Shown piece after piece: positions 29,063-38,123 of a stretch of DNA of 64,000 nucleotides. Source of the DNA: Peptoniphilus harei (GTDB lineage Bacteria; Bacillota; Clostridia; Tissierellales; Peptoniphilaceae); NCBI RefSeq assembly GCF_900454685.1, contig NZ_UATM01000032.1:1240001-1304000 (forward strand). Reading direction: 5' to 3'. The notes below the pieces were generated by a model. That model was not told the DNA's origin. It worked only from the letters and a program-made list of their open reading frames with translations, and did not search any database. The stretch's first letter is position 1, and the number at the start of each line of letters is the position of its first letter. The position numbers were made by a program, and so were the translations under genes.

Positions 29063-30489
29063 GATATAAAACAATTGTAGGATTGGAAATTCACGTTGAA
29101 CTTTCCACTGAGACAAAAGCTTTTTGTTCATGTAAAAACTCCTTTGGGGATGAACCGAACACCAATGTGTGTCCAGTATGTTTGGCACTTCCTGGTGGAA
29201 TGCCAGTTTTAAATAGAAATGTTGTTAACTATACTATTATGGCTGGAACTGCTTTTAATTGTACTATTAATAATAAATCTAAATTTGACAGGAAGAATTA
29301 TTTTTATCCTGACTTAACAAAGGGTTTCCAAATCACACAAAATGATAAACCTATTTGTACTGATGGTTATCTTGAAATTGATACAGATGAAGGAAAGAAA
29401 AAAATTGGACTTTTCCAAATTCAAATGGAAGAAGATACAGCAAAAAGCCTTCATACAGAAGATAATGAAACACTTATGGACTACAATAGGTGTGGAGTAC
29501 CTCTAATTGAAATAGTAAGTAAACCGGATATTTCTAGTGGTAAGGAAGCACGTGAGTTTCTTGAAAAATTAAAATCAACACTTAGGTTCTTAGATATTTC
29601 TGACTGTAAGATGGAAGAAGGATCACTAAGATGTGACGTTAACGTAAATGTAAAGGACATGGAAACAGGAGAAAAAACTGCTATTACAGAAGTTAAAAAT
29701 CTTAACTCCTTTAGAGGTGTTGAAAAGGCCATTGATTTTGAAGTAGAAAGACACATTAAGCTTCTTGAAAATCATGAAGATGAAATCAAGACAACAAGAA
29801 GATGGGACGACGCGAAAAATGAAACTGTCCTAATGAGAGTTAAGTATACTGCCAATGATTATAGGTTTGCTCCAGAAGGAGACCTTCCGATAGTTCATAT
29901 TACAGATGAAGAAATAAAAGAAGTAGTTGACAATATGCCAGAACTACCAGAGCAAATGGTTGAAAGGTTTGTTGAAGTTTATGGTATTACAGTTGAAGAT
30001 GCACAAGTACTAACTTCTTCAAGAGAACTTGCCAAATTCTTTGAAGAACTCGCAAAAGATTTTAAAGACTATACTCTTCTATCAAATTGGATTCAAACTG
30101 AAATTTTAAGAAGAGTTGAAATCTCAGATAATGAAGAATTTAAACTACCATTTGAAAACAAAGAATTTATTGAGCTTCTAAATTCTATAAAAAGTGAAAA
30201 AATTAGTAATAATGCAGGTAAAAAAGTTTTAAGAGAAATGTTTGAAACTGGAGATGGAGCAAAGGAAATAATTGAAAGACTAGGTCTTGTACAAATGTCA
30301 GATTATTCTGCTATAGAAAAAATTGTAGATGAAGTCCTAGATGAAAATGAACAATCGATTATTGACTTTAAAGAAGGTAAGGATAGGGCTCTTGGATTCT
30401 TAGTTGGACAAGTTATGAAGAAATCAAGAGGAAAAGCTAATCCAAAAATTGCAAATGAAATGTTAGTTAAAAAGTTAAATGAAAGATAA
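29059..30489 (+). CDS. gatB: Asp-tRNA(Asn)/Glu-tRNA(Gln) amidotransferase subunit B
   Basis: 476 aa kinase/transamidase subunit. It begins TIVGLEIHVELSTETKAFCSC and carries the zinc-site pair in CSC and CPVCLALPGGMPVLN, FDRKNYFYPDLTKGFQITQ, EEDTAKSLH, the DYNRCGVPLIEIVS motif, SLRCDVNVNV, and a C-terminal YqeY-like tRNA-binding tail (GFLVGQVMKKSRGKANPKIANEML). Last gene of the pcrA-ligA-gatCAB operon. A window without asnS or glnS genes is consistent with use of this pathway but does not prove it. Confidence 0.98.
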   Translation: MRYKTIVGLEIHVELSTETKAFCSCKNSFGDEPNTNVCPVCLALPGGMPVLNRNVVNYTIMAGTAFNCTINNKSKFDRKNYFYPDLTKGFQITQNDKPICTDGYLEIDTDEGKKKIGLFQIQMEEDTAKSLHTEDNETLMDYNRCGVPLIEIVSKPDISSGKEAREFLEKLKSTLRFLDISDCKMEEGSLRCDVNVNVKDMETGEKTAITEVKNLNSFRGVEKAIDFEVERHIKLLENHEDEIKTTRRWDDAKNETVLMRVKYTANDYRFAPEGDLPIVHITDEEIKEVVDNMPELPEQMVERFVEVYGITVEDAQVLTSSRELAKFFEELAKDFKDYTLLSNWIQTEILRRVEISDNEEFKLPFENKEFIELLNSIKSEKISNNAGKKVLREMFETGDGAKEIIERLGLVQMSDYSAIEKIVDEVLDENEQSIIDFKEGKDRALGFLVGQVMKKSRGKANPKIANEMLVKKLNER

Positions 30490-30513
30490 AAAAGACTTTT
30501 TAGATAAATATAA

Positions 30514-30549
30514 AAAATTAGACCCTAGGTTAATAGCCTAGGGTCTTTT
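30514..30549. terminator. Bidirectional terminator between gatB and the ThrE-like genes
   Basis: Perfect stem AGACCCTAGG / CCTAGGGTCT around a six-to-seven-base loop. T-rich on the plus strand and A-run on the other side, so it can serve both convergent operons. Confidence 0.88.
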
Positions 30550-30557
30550 AATATAAT

Positions 30558-31037
30558 TTACTCATGACTTAAATTATTATTTACTCTATTATTTTTATAA
30601 TTTCTAAATAATTCTCTAATTATTCTCACAATACCCTGAGACAAGACAATTCCAAGCGCGAGGGCAGAGGTTGTTAAAGTAGTCTTTATAACCTGTTCTC
30701 TCATAACTACATAGTTTGATTCTATGAAATAATACATAATGTAGTACATGCCGGCTCCTGGTACTAAGGGTACAAGGCAAGGAAGGGTAAATACTGTTGC
30801 AGGTTTTTTAAAGTAAACTGCAAAAGATTCGGAACAAACTCCTATTAAAAAAGAAGATAATAAATAGGAAACCATGTAATTATTGCTAAAATCAAATAAA
30901 AGTTCATAAACCACCCAAATAAACCCTGATAGGGCTGAGGTTATTATTCTAACTCTCTTCGGGAGCTTAAAATAAATTGTAAAGCCATATGTTGCAAGTG
31001 TTGATAAGAAGAATTGTACAATACTTTTTTTTATCAT
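30558..31037 (-). CDS. Threonine/serine exporter family membrane protein, ThrE C-terminal-type half
   Basis: 159 aa integral membrane protein with four to five hydrophobic segments (FFLSTLATYGFTIYF, IITSALSGFIWVVYELLF, YLLSSFLIGVCSESFAVYF, TLPCLVPLVPGAGMYYIMYYF, TSALALGIVLSQGIV). The VPLVPGAGMY motif is typical of the ThrE_2 half of ThrE-type exporters. The partner half is encoded directly upstream with a 4-base overlap, so the two probably form one transporter. Amino-acid export is inferred from the family; substrate not shown. Confidence 0.85.
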   Translation of the reverse strand: MIKKSIVQFFLSTLATYGFTIYFKLPKRVRIITSALSGFIWVVYELLFDFSNNYMVSYLLSSFLIGVCSESFAVYFKKPATVFTLPCLVPLVPGAGMYYIMYYFIESNYVVMREQVIKTTLTTSALALGIVLSQGIVRIIRELFRNYKNNRVNNNLSHE

Positions 31038-31813
31038 AATATATACCTCATTATCTTAAGACCAACACCAACTCCAAAAGCAATTGCAAGAGCGATAAAG
31101 AAGGCCTTTATCATTGTTATTGCGCCTGTAATAAATTCTCCACTCATAATATCCCTAACAGAGTTTGTTATAGCAACACCTGGCACTAAAAGCATTATAA
31201 CACCAATGATTATCATATCTATATTTGAGCCAAGTCCAAAGTGTACGCATATAATTGCAAGTATTGATGTTACAAAGGCACAAATAATATTGTTTATAAA
31301 GAAAGAAAGTTTTAAATAAGATAGTTTATCTAAAACTATTGGAATAAGTATCCCGATAAAGAAGCTGGCAGCAAAGTCTTTAACATCTCCTCCAAATAAA
31401 ACTGAGAAAAAAGACGCAGCAATGCCACCACCTAAATAAATTTTTTTAGGATTTTCTTCTGTCCCATCAATTTCGAAGAGTCTATCATAGGCTTCCTTTA
31501 TAGACAAATCACGAGAAACAAATTCCCTTGAGAAAGAATTCACTCTGTCAATTTTATATAAATTTGTATCGGAAATTGTTATTTTTCTAAAGTTACTAAG
31601 TGTTTCCCCTTCGAACTCCATAGAAATAAAAATTGCGGAGGGAAGGGCGTAGGCTGATACATTAGAAATGTTTGACACTGACTTACAAATTCTTTCAATT
31701 GTATCTTCGGCCCTATAAGATTCGGCGCCGTTTTGAATTAAAAGAGCTCCAGTATACAGTGACAAGTTCATTAAATCCTTAGCGTCCTTTATATTATTTA
31801 AAACCTTAGCCAT
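31034..31813 (-). CDS. Threonine/serine exporter family membrane protein, ThrE N-terminal-type half
   Basis: 259 aa. The soluble N-terminal region has LYTGALLIQNGAESYRAEDTIERICKS and ALPSAIFISM, the signature of the ThrE N-terminal (DUF1212-like) domain. From about residue 125 a membrane region follows (GGGIAASFFSVLFGGDVKDFAASFFIGI, IICAFVTSILAIICVHFG, MIIIGVIMLLVPGVAITNSVRDIMSGEFITG, IKAFFIALAIAFGVGVGL). The VPGVAITNSVRD motif matches the VPGAGMY motif of the partner. In actinobacteria the halves are fused; here they are split, as is usual in Firmicutes. A promoter lies directly upstream. Confidence 0.88.
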   Translation of the reverse strand: MAKVLNNIKDAKDLMNLSLYTGALLIQNGAESYRAEDTIERICKSVSNISNVSAYALPSAIFISMEFEGETLSNFRKITISDTNLYKIDRVNSFSREFVSRDLSIKEAYDRLFEIDGTEENPKKIYLGGGIAASFFSVLFGGDVKDFAASFFIGILIPIVLDKLSYLKLSFFINNIICAFVTSILAIICVHFGLGSNIDMIIIGVIMLLVPGVAITNSVRDIMSGEFITGAITMIKAFFIALAIAFGVGVGLKIMRYIL

Positions 31814-31828
31814 TTCATCACCAAGCTA

Positions 31829-31857
31829 ATTATACTATGGAGTTTTTTTATTCTCAA
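31829..31857 (-). promoter_or_regulatory. Sigma-A promoter of the ThrE-type exporter genes
   Basis: Minus strand: -35 TTGAGA (31857-31852), 17-base spacer, -10 TATAAT (31834-31829), about 16 bases before the ATG. Confidence 0.8.
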
Positions 31858-31870
31858 TGAAATTAGTAAA

Positions 31871-31899
31871 TTGAATAAAATATTCTCCTTTGATATAAT
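31871..31899 (+). promoter_or_regulatory. Sigma-A promoter of the der operon
   Basis: -35 TTGAAT (31871-31876), 17-base spacer, -10 TATAAT (31894-31899) with TGA extension. It is divergent from the exporter promoter. Confidence 0.85.
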
Positions 31900-31920
31900 A
31901 ATTAAGATAGGGGTGATTAT

Positions 31921-33261
31921 ATGGAAATGCCCATAATTTCAATAATTGGCAGACCAAATGTAGGCAAATCTACACTATTTAATAAGATAGTTGGAAGGAA
32001 GGTATCAATAACTGAAGATACTCCAGGTGTTACTAGAGATAGAATTTATCAGCCTGCAACTTGGCTTAACTATAAATTTTTGCTAGTTGATACAGGAGGA
32101 CTTGACCTCAAAGATGAAGATGTGTTTATGTCAAATATTAAAGCACAAATTGATATAGCTTTAGAAACATCTGACGTTGTAATCTTTGTTGTTGACGGTG
32201 CTGAGGGAGTTAATCCTACAGATAGAGAAATCTCTAATTTTTTAAGGAAGACAAAAACCAAAGTTGTATTAGCAGTAAATAAGTACGATTCAAAAATAAC
32301 AAAAGAAAATATATATGATTTTTATGAATTAGGTCTAGGTGATCCAATTGGAATAAGTGCTGAACAAGGTACAGGAGTCGGAGATCTTTTAGACGAAGCA
32401 TGTAATGGATTAGCTCCACTTGATGAGCTTGAAGAAGATGATAACATAAGGGTTACATTAATTGGAAAACCAAATGTTGGTAAATCATCTTTATTAAATT
32501 ATTTAACAGGAGAAAACAGGTCTATAGTAACAGATATTCCAGGGACAACAAGAGATTCTATAGACTCTCTTATAAAATATAAGGATAATGAATATATATT
32601 TGTTGATACAGCTGGACTTAGGAAGAAAAAGAAAATTGCTCCAGGTGTAGAGAGATACTCAGTAATAAGAACATTAACAGCCATCGAAAGGTCTAATGTA
32701 TGTGTACTTATGATTGATGCTCTTGAAGGCGTAACTGAACAAGATTCGAAAATTGTTGGATATGCACATGATAATAATAAGGCAATCATAATCGCTGTAA
32801 ACAAGTGGGATGCCCTTGAAAAAGAAACAAAGACAATGAGAAATTTTGAGAAAAAAATTAGAGAAGAATTACCTTTTGTCCTATACGCTCCCATAGTTTT
32901 CATTTCCGCAAAGACTGGACAAAGAGTTGACGAGTTTTTAGATATGATTGAACTTGTAAATAACAATTACAATCACAGAATCCAAACTGGTGTGTTAAAC
33001 GATATTTTAAATAAGGCAGTTTTAATGAATCAACCACCTTCCGACAAGGGTAAGAGAGGAAAGCTGTATTATGGATCTCAAGTTAGTGTTAGACCACCAA
33101 AGTTTTTATTATCAGTTAATGACAAGGAGCTTTTCCACTTCTCATACCTTAGATATATTGAAAACCAAATTAGAGATACTTATTCTTTTGATGGCACACC
33201 AATAATTTTAGAACTTAAGAATAGGACAAACTCAAGATCAGATAAGGGACCTAGAAGATGA
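31921..33261 (+). CDS. der: Ribosome-assembly GTPase Der (EngA)
   Basis: 446 aa with two tandem GTPase domains and a C-terminal KH-like domain. Domain 1 has GRPNVGKST, DTPGVTRDR, DTGG and NKYD. Domain 2 (about 175-345) has GKPNVGKSS, DIPGTTRDS, DTAGLRKKKKI, NKWD and SAKTGQRV. The C-terminal part (GVLNDILNKAVLMNQPPSDKGKRGKLYYGSQVSVRPPKFLLSVND) is the KH-like region. Der acts in 50S maturation. The ATG follows GGGGTGAT. The gene overlaps plsY by 4 bases. Confidence 0.97.
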   Translation: MEMPIISIIGRPNVGKSTLFNKIVGRKVSITEDTPGVTRDRIYQPATWLNYKFLLVDTGGLDLKDEDVFMSNIKAQIDIALETSDVVIFVVDGAEGVNPTDREISNFLRKTKTKVVLAVNKYDSKITKENIYDFYELGLGDPIGISAEQGTGVGDLLDEACNGLAPLDELEEDDNIRVTLIGKPNVGKSSLLNYLTGENRSIVTDIPGTTRDSIDSLIKYKDNEYIFVDTAGLRKKKKIAPGVERYSVIRTLTAIERSNVCVLMIDALEGVTEQDSKIVGYAHDNNKAIIIAVNKWDALEKETKTMRNFEKKIREELPFVLYAPIVFISAKTGQRVDEFLDMIELVNNNYNHRIQTGVLNDILNKAVLMNQPPSDKGKRGKLYYGSQVSVRPPKFLLSVNDKELFHFSYLRYIENQIRDTYSFDGTPIILELKNRTNSRSDKGPRR

Positions 33262-33848
33262 ATTATATCCTAACTTTATTAATTTCTTATTTTGTAGGAA
33301 CCATTTCAGGTTCTTATATAATTGGCAATTTATTTCTTAATAAAGATATAAGAAAGTACGGATCAGGAAATGCTGGCACAACAAATGCCATGAGAGTCTT
33401 AGGGAAAAAAGCAGGGGTCCTAACTTTTTTAATAGATTTTTTAAAGGGAGCCTTGGTTACTCTAATAATAAGAAGAATTTTTGGAGATGAATTTGTTCCT
33501 TTAGCTATTTTAGGAGCAGTAATAGGTCATGATTTTCCTTTTTATATGAAGTTTAAGGGAGGTAAAGGTGTTGCGACAACTTTAGGAGCCTTGGCCCTAT
33601 TTAACTTTCCATTAACCCTAATCTGTTATGTTGTTTGGGTTTTGGGAACTGTTTTAACAAAAATGGTTTCAGTTGGTTCAATATTATTTTTCGTCTCAAT
33701 TATTATTGTCTACTCTTTTATGTCAAACCTTGCGATGTCTAATATTTTAATTATAGACATTATTGCATTAATAGGAATTATTAGACATAAGGACAATATT
33801 AAAAGAATAATTGCAGGAAATGAGAATAAAATAGGAGGAAGGAAATGA
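33258..33848 (+). CDS. plsY: Acyl-phosphate:glycerol-3-phosphate acyltransferase
   Basis: 196 aa polytopic membrane enzyme that puts the first acyl chain on glycerol-3-phosphate. Motifs: GTISGSYIIG with the first Ser loop, KYGSGNAGTTNAMRVLGKKAG (motif 1), AILGAVIGHDFPFYMKFKGGKGVATTLGAL (motif 2, catalytic His/phosphate contacts) and IRHKDNIKRIIAGNENKIGG (motif 3). About five membrane helices. It sits between der and gpsA, whose product supplies its substrate sn-glycerol-3-phosphate; both junctions overlap by 4 bases. Confidence 0.96.
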   Translation: MNYILTLLISYFVGTISGSYIIGNLFLNKDIRKYGSGNAGTTNAMRVLGKKAGVLTFLIDFLKGALVTLIIRRIFGDEFVPLAILGAVIGHDFPFYMKFKGGKGVATTLGALALFNFPLTLICYVVWVLGTVLTKMVSVGSILFFVSIIIVYSFMSNLAMSNILIIDIIALIGIIRHKDNIKRIIAGNENKIGGRK

Positions 33849-34852
33849 AGATAACTCTTTGTGGTGGCGGAAGCTGGGGTACTGCAATAGCAAGATTACT
33901 AGCAAATAAAGGTCATGACTTAAACTTCTATATTAGGAACAAGGAAGTAATTGAAGACATTAGAAAAAATAGAGAAAATACAAAATATCTTCCTGGAGCA
34001 AAATTTGAAAGGGATATTAATTTAACCAATGATTTGGAAAGTGTTCTAAGTGACATAGATGTCTTTGTAATTGCTGTGCCAACATCAAGTATAAGAGATA
34101 TTCTAAAACAAATTGAAGGTAAGATTTCGAAGGAAACTATAATTGTTAACCTTTCAAAGGGAATAGAAGTAGAGACTTTAGATAGAATTTCAGAAATCTC
34201 ATCCGAAATATTAAAAGACAATCCCTTTGTGGCATTATCAGGGCCTTCCCATGCAGAAGAAGTTGGAAAGGATATACCAACAACAGTCGTTGCATCTTCT
34301 GAGAATCTTGAAGTAGCTCAGATTATTCAACATGAGTTTTCTACTCCAATTTTTAGAATTTATACAAATCCTGATCTTGTAGGTGTAGAAATGGGTGGTG
34401 CGCTAAAAAATATTATTGCTTTGGCGGCTGGTATGAATGATGGACTAGGTTATGGAGATAACTCTAAGGCAGCATTAATGACTCGTGGCATATATGAAAT
34501 GAATAAGCTTGGTATCTCATTAGGAGCAAACCCACATACTATTAACGGTTTATCAGGAATTGGTGATTTAATAGTTACCTGCACTAGTATGCACTCAAGA
34601 AATAGAAGAGCAGGCATCTTAATTGGACAAGGCAAGTCTATGGAAGAAGCATGTAAAGAAGTTGGTCAAGTCGTTGAGGGTGTGAAAACTGTTAAGTCAG
34701 CATATAAACTTGCTTCAGTTAAAAATATAGAAATGCCAATAACAGATGCTCTTTATAGGGTTCTTTACGAGGGATACGATCCTAACAAGGCAGTTTATGA
34801 GCTTATGACTAGAAAAAACAAGGATGAAATAGAGCAAATCTTCTTTGAATAA
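33845..34852 (+). CDS. gpsA: Glycerol-3-phosphate dehydrogenase [NAD(P)+]
   Basis: 335 aa soluble enzyme reducing dihydroxyacetone phosphate to sn-glycerol-3-phosphate for phospholipid synthesis. Visible: CGGGSWGTAIARLLANKGHDL (NAD(P) loop), AVPTSSIRDIL, VNLSKGIE, ALSGPSHAEEV, GGALKNIIALAAGMNDGLGYGDNSKAALMTRG with the catalytic Lys, LSGIGDLIVTCTS and SRNRRAG. RBS AGGAGGA. It feeds PlsY directly upstream. The inverted repeat TCTTAT-C-ATAAGA just after the stop (about 34855-34867) may be a weak terminator or operator. Confidence 0.97.
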   Translation: MKITLCGGGSWGTAIARLLANKGHDLNFYIRNKEVIEDIRKNRENTKYLPGAKFERDINLTNDLESVLSDIDVFVIAVPTSSIRDILKQIEGKISKETIIVNLSKGIEVETLDRISEISSEILKDNPFVALSGPSHAEEVGKDIPTTVVASSENLEVAQIIQHEFSTPIFRIYTNPDLVGVEMGGALKNIIALAAGMNDGLGYGDNSKAALMTRGIYEMNKLGISLGANPHTINGLSGIGDLIVTCTSMHSRNRRAGILIGQGKSMEEACKEVGQVVEGVKTVKSAYKLASVKNIEMPITDALYRVLYEGYDPNKAVYELMTRKNKDEIEQIFFE

Positions 34853-34872
34853 TATCTTATCATAAGAGTTTA

Positions 34873-34881
34873 TGTTATAAT
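34873..34881 (+). promoter_or_regulatory. Extended -10 promoter before the HlyD-like gene
   Basis: TGT-TATAAT 23 bases before the TTG start, with AGGTGG between; the -35 region is weak. It would allow the hlyD-like-yggS-sepF run to be transcribed apart from der-plsY-gpsA. Confidence 0.6.
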
Positions 34882-34903
34882 TACTTGGTAAATAGGTGGT
34901 TTT

Positions 34904-36151
34904 TTGAGTAGTTTTAAAAATAAAAATAAATATATAAAAAGAAGGGTTTTTGCTCTTATTTTTATTTTATTTTTGCTAATGATTTTTGGAAAGTTAATAA
35001 GAGGAAATAGAGTTAATGATTATAAGACGATTTTTCCAACTTTGACTACTTTTGAAAAAGACATTGACACAAGAGTATACAATATCTTTGAAGAAAAAGC
35101 TTACTATGCAGAAGGAGATGGAGTTGTAGTCTTTCACGCTAGTGAAGGTCAAAAGGTACCTTCTGGGTATGAAGTTGCAAATTTAAACCTTATGGGTGAT
35201 GTATCATCTCTAAAAGATGAGTTAGCTAAAATAAAAGCAGCTATAAAAATAAAACAAGGCATAGAACCTCCTGAGAAAGAGAGCTCAAAAACTTTCACTA
35301 AAAATTTACAGGAACAGATAAAAAATAAAGATTTTACAGAAGTTTATTACGATATAAACTCAACAGATAATGGTATAAATGAAAACATTAATACAGCAGA
35401 ATTAAAAGAATACCTTGAACTTTCTGATGCTGCATTAAATGTTAAAAAAGAAGAATTAGAAGAAAAAATTTCAAAATATAATTTTTCTTATTTGACAGAA
35501 TTTAGTGGAATTGTATCATACAAAATTGATGGAAATGAAGAATATTTTGATATAAAAGACCTTGATAAGTTTACATATAAGTACTTAAATAAAAACTACA
35601 ACTTTAAGAATCTTGAGATGGAAACTAGGGTAAAGAATGGCGATCCACTTTTTAAAATTATGAATAATTTAAACTGGAAAGTGGCTTGTACTATTTCAAA
35701 TGTATCAAACATAGCAAACTATAATATTGGAGATTCCGTAAAAATACAAATTCCAGATATAGAAGATATTTATGGAGTCGTTGAGAAAATTAACAAAGAT
35801 GAAAATCATGCGGTTATAATTATCAGTTTAGATCGATATTTTGAAAATATGTATTCAAATAGAATTCATGAAGGTAAAATTATTGTAAATAAGACCAAGG
35901 GTTTTGAGATACCTAAATCAACTTTAATTGAAAGAAATAATCTTACAGGAGTTTATGTACAGGAAATCAGAGGTCTTGTTAAATTTGTGCCAGTTGATAT
36001 TGTCAGTGAATCAAGTGATACTGTATTTATTAATAGAGGTAACAAACAATCTGTTTTTAGTATCGGAGAAAAATCATACAAGACATTAACTGTAAATGAT
36101 GCAATAGTTATAAATCCAAAAACTGTTGATGAATCAAGAATATTAAACTGA
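34904..36151 (+). CDS. HlyD-like membrane-fusion/adaptor protein
   Basis: 415 aa. Residues 13-35 form one membrane segment (RRVFALIFILFLLMIFGKLI) with a basic front, so the rest is outside the membrane. AYYAEGDGVVVFHASEGQKVPSGYEVANL resembles the first lipoyl half of HlyD-type adaptors. A coiled-coil section follows (about 100-190), then GIVSYKIDG and a second barrel-like part (VKNGDPLFKIMNNLNWKVACTIS). The start is TTG, chosen because AGGTGG stands five bases before it. No transporter gene is adjacent; the neighbours are yggS and sepF, so a cell-envelope or division role is possible but unproven. Confidence 0.75.
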   Translation: MSSFKNKNKYIKRRVFALIFILFLLMIFGKLIRGNRVNDYKTIFPTLTTFEKDIDTRVYNIFEEKAYYAEGDGVVVFHASEGQKVPSGYEVANLNLMGDVSSLKDELAKIKAAIKIKQGIEPPEKESSKTFTKNLQEQIKNKDFTEVYYDINSTDNGINENINTAELKEYLELSDAALNVKKEELEEKISKYNFSYLTEFSGIVSYKIDGNEEYFDIKDLDKFTYKYLNKNYNFKNLEMETRVKNGDPLFKIMNNLNWKVACTISNVSNIANYNIGDSVKIQIPDIEDIYGVVEKINKDENHAVIIISLDRYFENMYSNRIHEGKIIVNKTKGFEIPKSTLIERNNLTGVYVQEIRGLVKFVPVDIVSESSDTVFINRGNKQSVFSIGEKSYKTLTVNDAIVINPKTVDESRILN

Positions 36152-36160
36152 GGTGATAAA

Positions 36161-36871
36161 TTGGATTTAAAAGATAATTTAAAACAACTTTATGAAGATA
36201 TTGAAATAGCTAAGGATAAATCTAATTTTAAAAGAGATGTTAAACTAATAGCAGTTTCTAAAACTCACCCTGTTGAAATGATAGAAGAATTTAACGGTCT
36301 TGGTGTTCATGATTTTGGTGAAAATAAGGTACAAGAACTTGTATCTAAAATTGAAGATGAAAAAATCAAAGAAAAATTAAAAAATAATGAATTAAATTTC
36401 CATTTAATTGGCAATTTACAGACTAATAAAGTAAAATATATTTATAATAAAGTTAAATTAATTCAATCTCTTGATAGAATAAAACTAGCAAAAGAAATTA
36501 ACAAGAGAGCAAAAAAAGATGACATAAAAGTTGATTGTCTAGTTCAAATTAATATTGGAAATGAGGACAGCAAGTTTGGAATAAAGTACGAAGATACTGA
36601 GGATTTTATTTATGAACTTCTTGAATTTAAAAATATTAATATTAAAGGACTCATGGCTATAGCACCAAATACTGAAGACGAGGTCTTACTTAGAAAATTA
36701 TTTGAAAAAATGAATAATAAGTTTGAAGAAATTGCTTCAAAGGATTATGAAAATGTAGAAATGAAGTACCTATCAATGGGAATGAGTCATGATTTTAAAT
36801 TAGCTATAGAAGAAGGATCCAACATGATTAGAGTTGGCTCTAAACTTTTTGGAAATAGAAATTATAATTAG
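36161..36871 (+). CDS. yggS: PLP homeostasis protein, YggS/PROSC family
   Basis: 236 aa PLP-binding single-domain protein of the alanine racemase N-terminal fold. The PLP Lys is in LIAVSKTHPVEMI, then FGENKVQEL, FHLIGNLQTNKVKYI, LVQINIGNEDSKFGI, GLMAIAP, LSMGMSHDFKLAIEEGSNMIRVGSKLFG (phosphate site). The family buffers pyridoxal phosphate and affects amino-acid pools. The start is TTG after AGGTGAT; no suitable ATG is near. It precedes sepF by nine bases, the usual Firmicute order. Confidence 0.94.
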   Translation: MDLKDNLKQLYEDIEIAKDKSNFKRDVKLIAVSKTHPVEMIEEFNGLGVHDFGENKVQELVSKIEDEKIKEKLKNNELNFHLIGNLQTNKVKYIYNKVKLIQSLDRIKLAKEINKRAKKDDIKVDCLVQINIGNEDSKFGIKYEDTEDFIYELLEFKNINIKGLMAIAPNTEDEVLLRKLFEKMNNKFEEIASKDYENVEMKYLSMGMSHDFKLAIEEGSNMIRVGSKLFGNRNYN

Positions 36872-36880
36872 GAGGATATT

Positions 36881-37336
36881 ATGGCAGAAAAAACTATGGA
36901 TAAACTAAAGAAAATCTTTGGTTTTGCAGACGAATATGAATATGAAGATTTTGATGAAGAATTTGAAGATGAAGTGAGTGAAAGTGAAGCAATCGAACCA
37001 GCTTATACTCCTTCTAAACCAGTTAGCCACAAACCAGCAACAAAGTCTAGAGTATCAGCAAGCAACATGATAATTACAGTTCATGAACCACTATCTTATG
37101 ATGAATCTCCCCTTATAGTTGATGATTTGAGAGATTTTAAAGCAGTAGTTCTTAATTTTGAACAATTAGATGTTGATGTTAAGAGACAAATTTTTGATTT
37201 TGTTAGTGGAGCTCTTTATGCTCTTGATGGCAAGATGCAAAAGGTAAACAAGGATATTTTTATACTTGCACCAAACAATGTAGAAATTGACGGATTAAAG
37301 GAACAACTTAAAAATAACGGAATGTTCCCTTGGTAA
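36881..37336 (+). CDS. sepF: Cell-division protein SepF
   Basis: 151 aa. The N terminus (KTMDKLKKIFGFADEY) is the amphipathic membrane-binding helix, followed by an acidic linker. The C-terminal globular domain has the SepF pattern DDLRDFKAVVLNFEQLDVDVKRQIFDFVSGALYALDGKMQKVNKDIFILAPNNVEI. SepF tethers and bundles FtsZ at the division site. GGAGG precedes the ATG. The 3' end overlaps ylmH. YggT and DivIVA, often found next, are absent here. Confidence 0.95.
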   Translation: MAEKTMDKLKKIFGFADEYEYEDFDEEFEDEVSESEAIEPAYTPSKPVSHKPATKSRVSASNMIITVHEPLSYDESPLIVDDLRDFKAVVLNFEQLDVDVKRQIFDFVSGALYALDGKMQKVNKDIFILAPNNVEIDGLKEQLKNNGMFPW

Positions 37337-38112
37337 ATTTAAATAGAATAGATTTAATTAATCATATAAATAGACCCGAAGAAAAGATTTCTATTAGAAA
37401 AGTAATCGACAAAATGGAATCTGTTATGAATAATCATATTTCAACTTCAACAGATTTTCTAAATCCTCATGAGATTAATTTATCTATTTCCATATTGAAT
37501 AGATTTAAAGACCAAGTGTCATATGAAATAGACGGGGGATATGAAGATAGTGAATCTAGTATTATCTACATATACCCTGCCTATAGGTATGAAAATGAAG
37601 ACAATGATCTTGTTCTATTCAAATTTGAAACTAATAATAAAATTAAACATGGTGATGTACTTGGATCTATTTTAGGTTTAAGTATAGACAGAGGAAAAAT
37701 AGGTGATATTTTAATTGGAGAAAAATTCACTTATTTTTTTGTTAAAAGAGAAATTTCAAATTTTATAGAAATTAATCTCACTAAAGTTTCGAAATACAAT
37801 ATATTGCTTTCAAGAGAAGATGATATAAGTGGTCTTCCGAAGAAGGAATATGACTATAAAAAGGTAATTGTTTCCTCTTTTAGACTAGATAACTTAATTT
37901 CAAAAGTTTTCAATCTTTCTAGGTCAAAAGTGAAAGATATGATACAAGCTGAACTTGTAAAGGTAAATTTTGCCAAAGAAACAAGATCACATTTAGAATT
38001 AGAGCTAGGAGATTTAGTATCTGTAAGCCATTACGGTCGATTTAGATTATATGACCTTGAAGGAAATACTAAAAAAGGAAATTCTGTATTAATCGTGAGA
38101 TTAAATAAATAA
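37330..38112 (+). CDS. ylmH: YlmH-type S4-domain RNA-binding protein
   Basis: 260 aa. An N-terminal alpha/beta part (FLNPHEINLSISILNRFKDQVSYEIDGGYEDSESSIIYIYP) is followed by a middle segment and a C-terminal S4 domain (SSFRLDNLISKVFNLSRSKVKDMIQAELVKVNF and DLVSVSHYGRFRLYD). YlmH acts on stalled 50S-peptidyl-tRNA complexes in B. subtilis and sits in the sepF cluster. The start is TTG overlapping the sepF stop by 7 bases, so translation is probably coupled; an obvious independent ribosome binding site is lacking. Confidence 0.9.
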   Translation: MVNLNRIDLINHINRPEEKISIRKVIDKMESVMNNHISTSTDFLNPHEINLSISILNRFKDQVSYEIDGGYEDSESSIIYIYPAYRYENEDNDLVLFKFETNNKIKHGDVLGSILGLSIDRGKIGDILIGEKFTYFFVKREISNFIEINLTKVSKYNILLSREDDISGLPKKEYDYKKVIVSSFRLDNLISKVFNLSRSKVKDMIQAELVKVNFAKETRSHLELELGDLVSVSHYGRFRLYDLEGNTKKGNSVLIVRLNK

Positions 38113-38123
38113 GGGGAGAAAAT

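Noticed and set aside
31014..31319. Plus-strand frame antisense to the ThrE-type exporter genes
   Set aside because: Hydrophobic only because it mirrors membrane protein codons; no ribosome binding site.
32499..32966. 155-codon minus-strand frame inside der
   Set aside because: Shadow of the Der GTPase domain; composition and lack of start signals do not support a gene.
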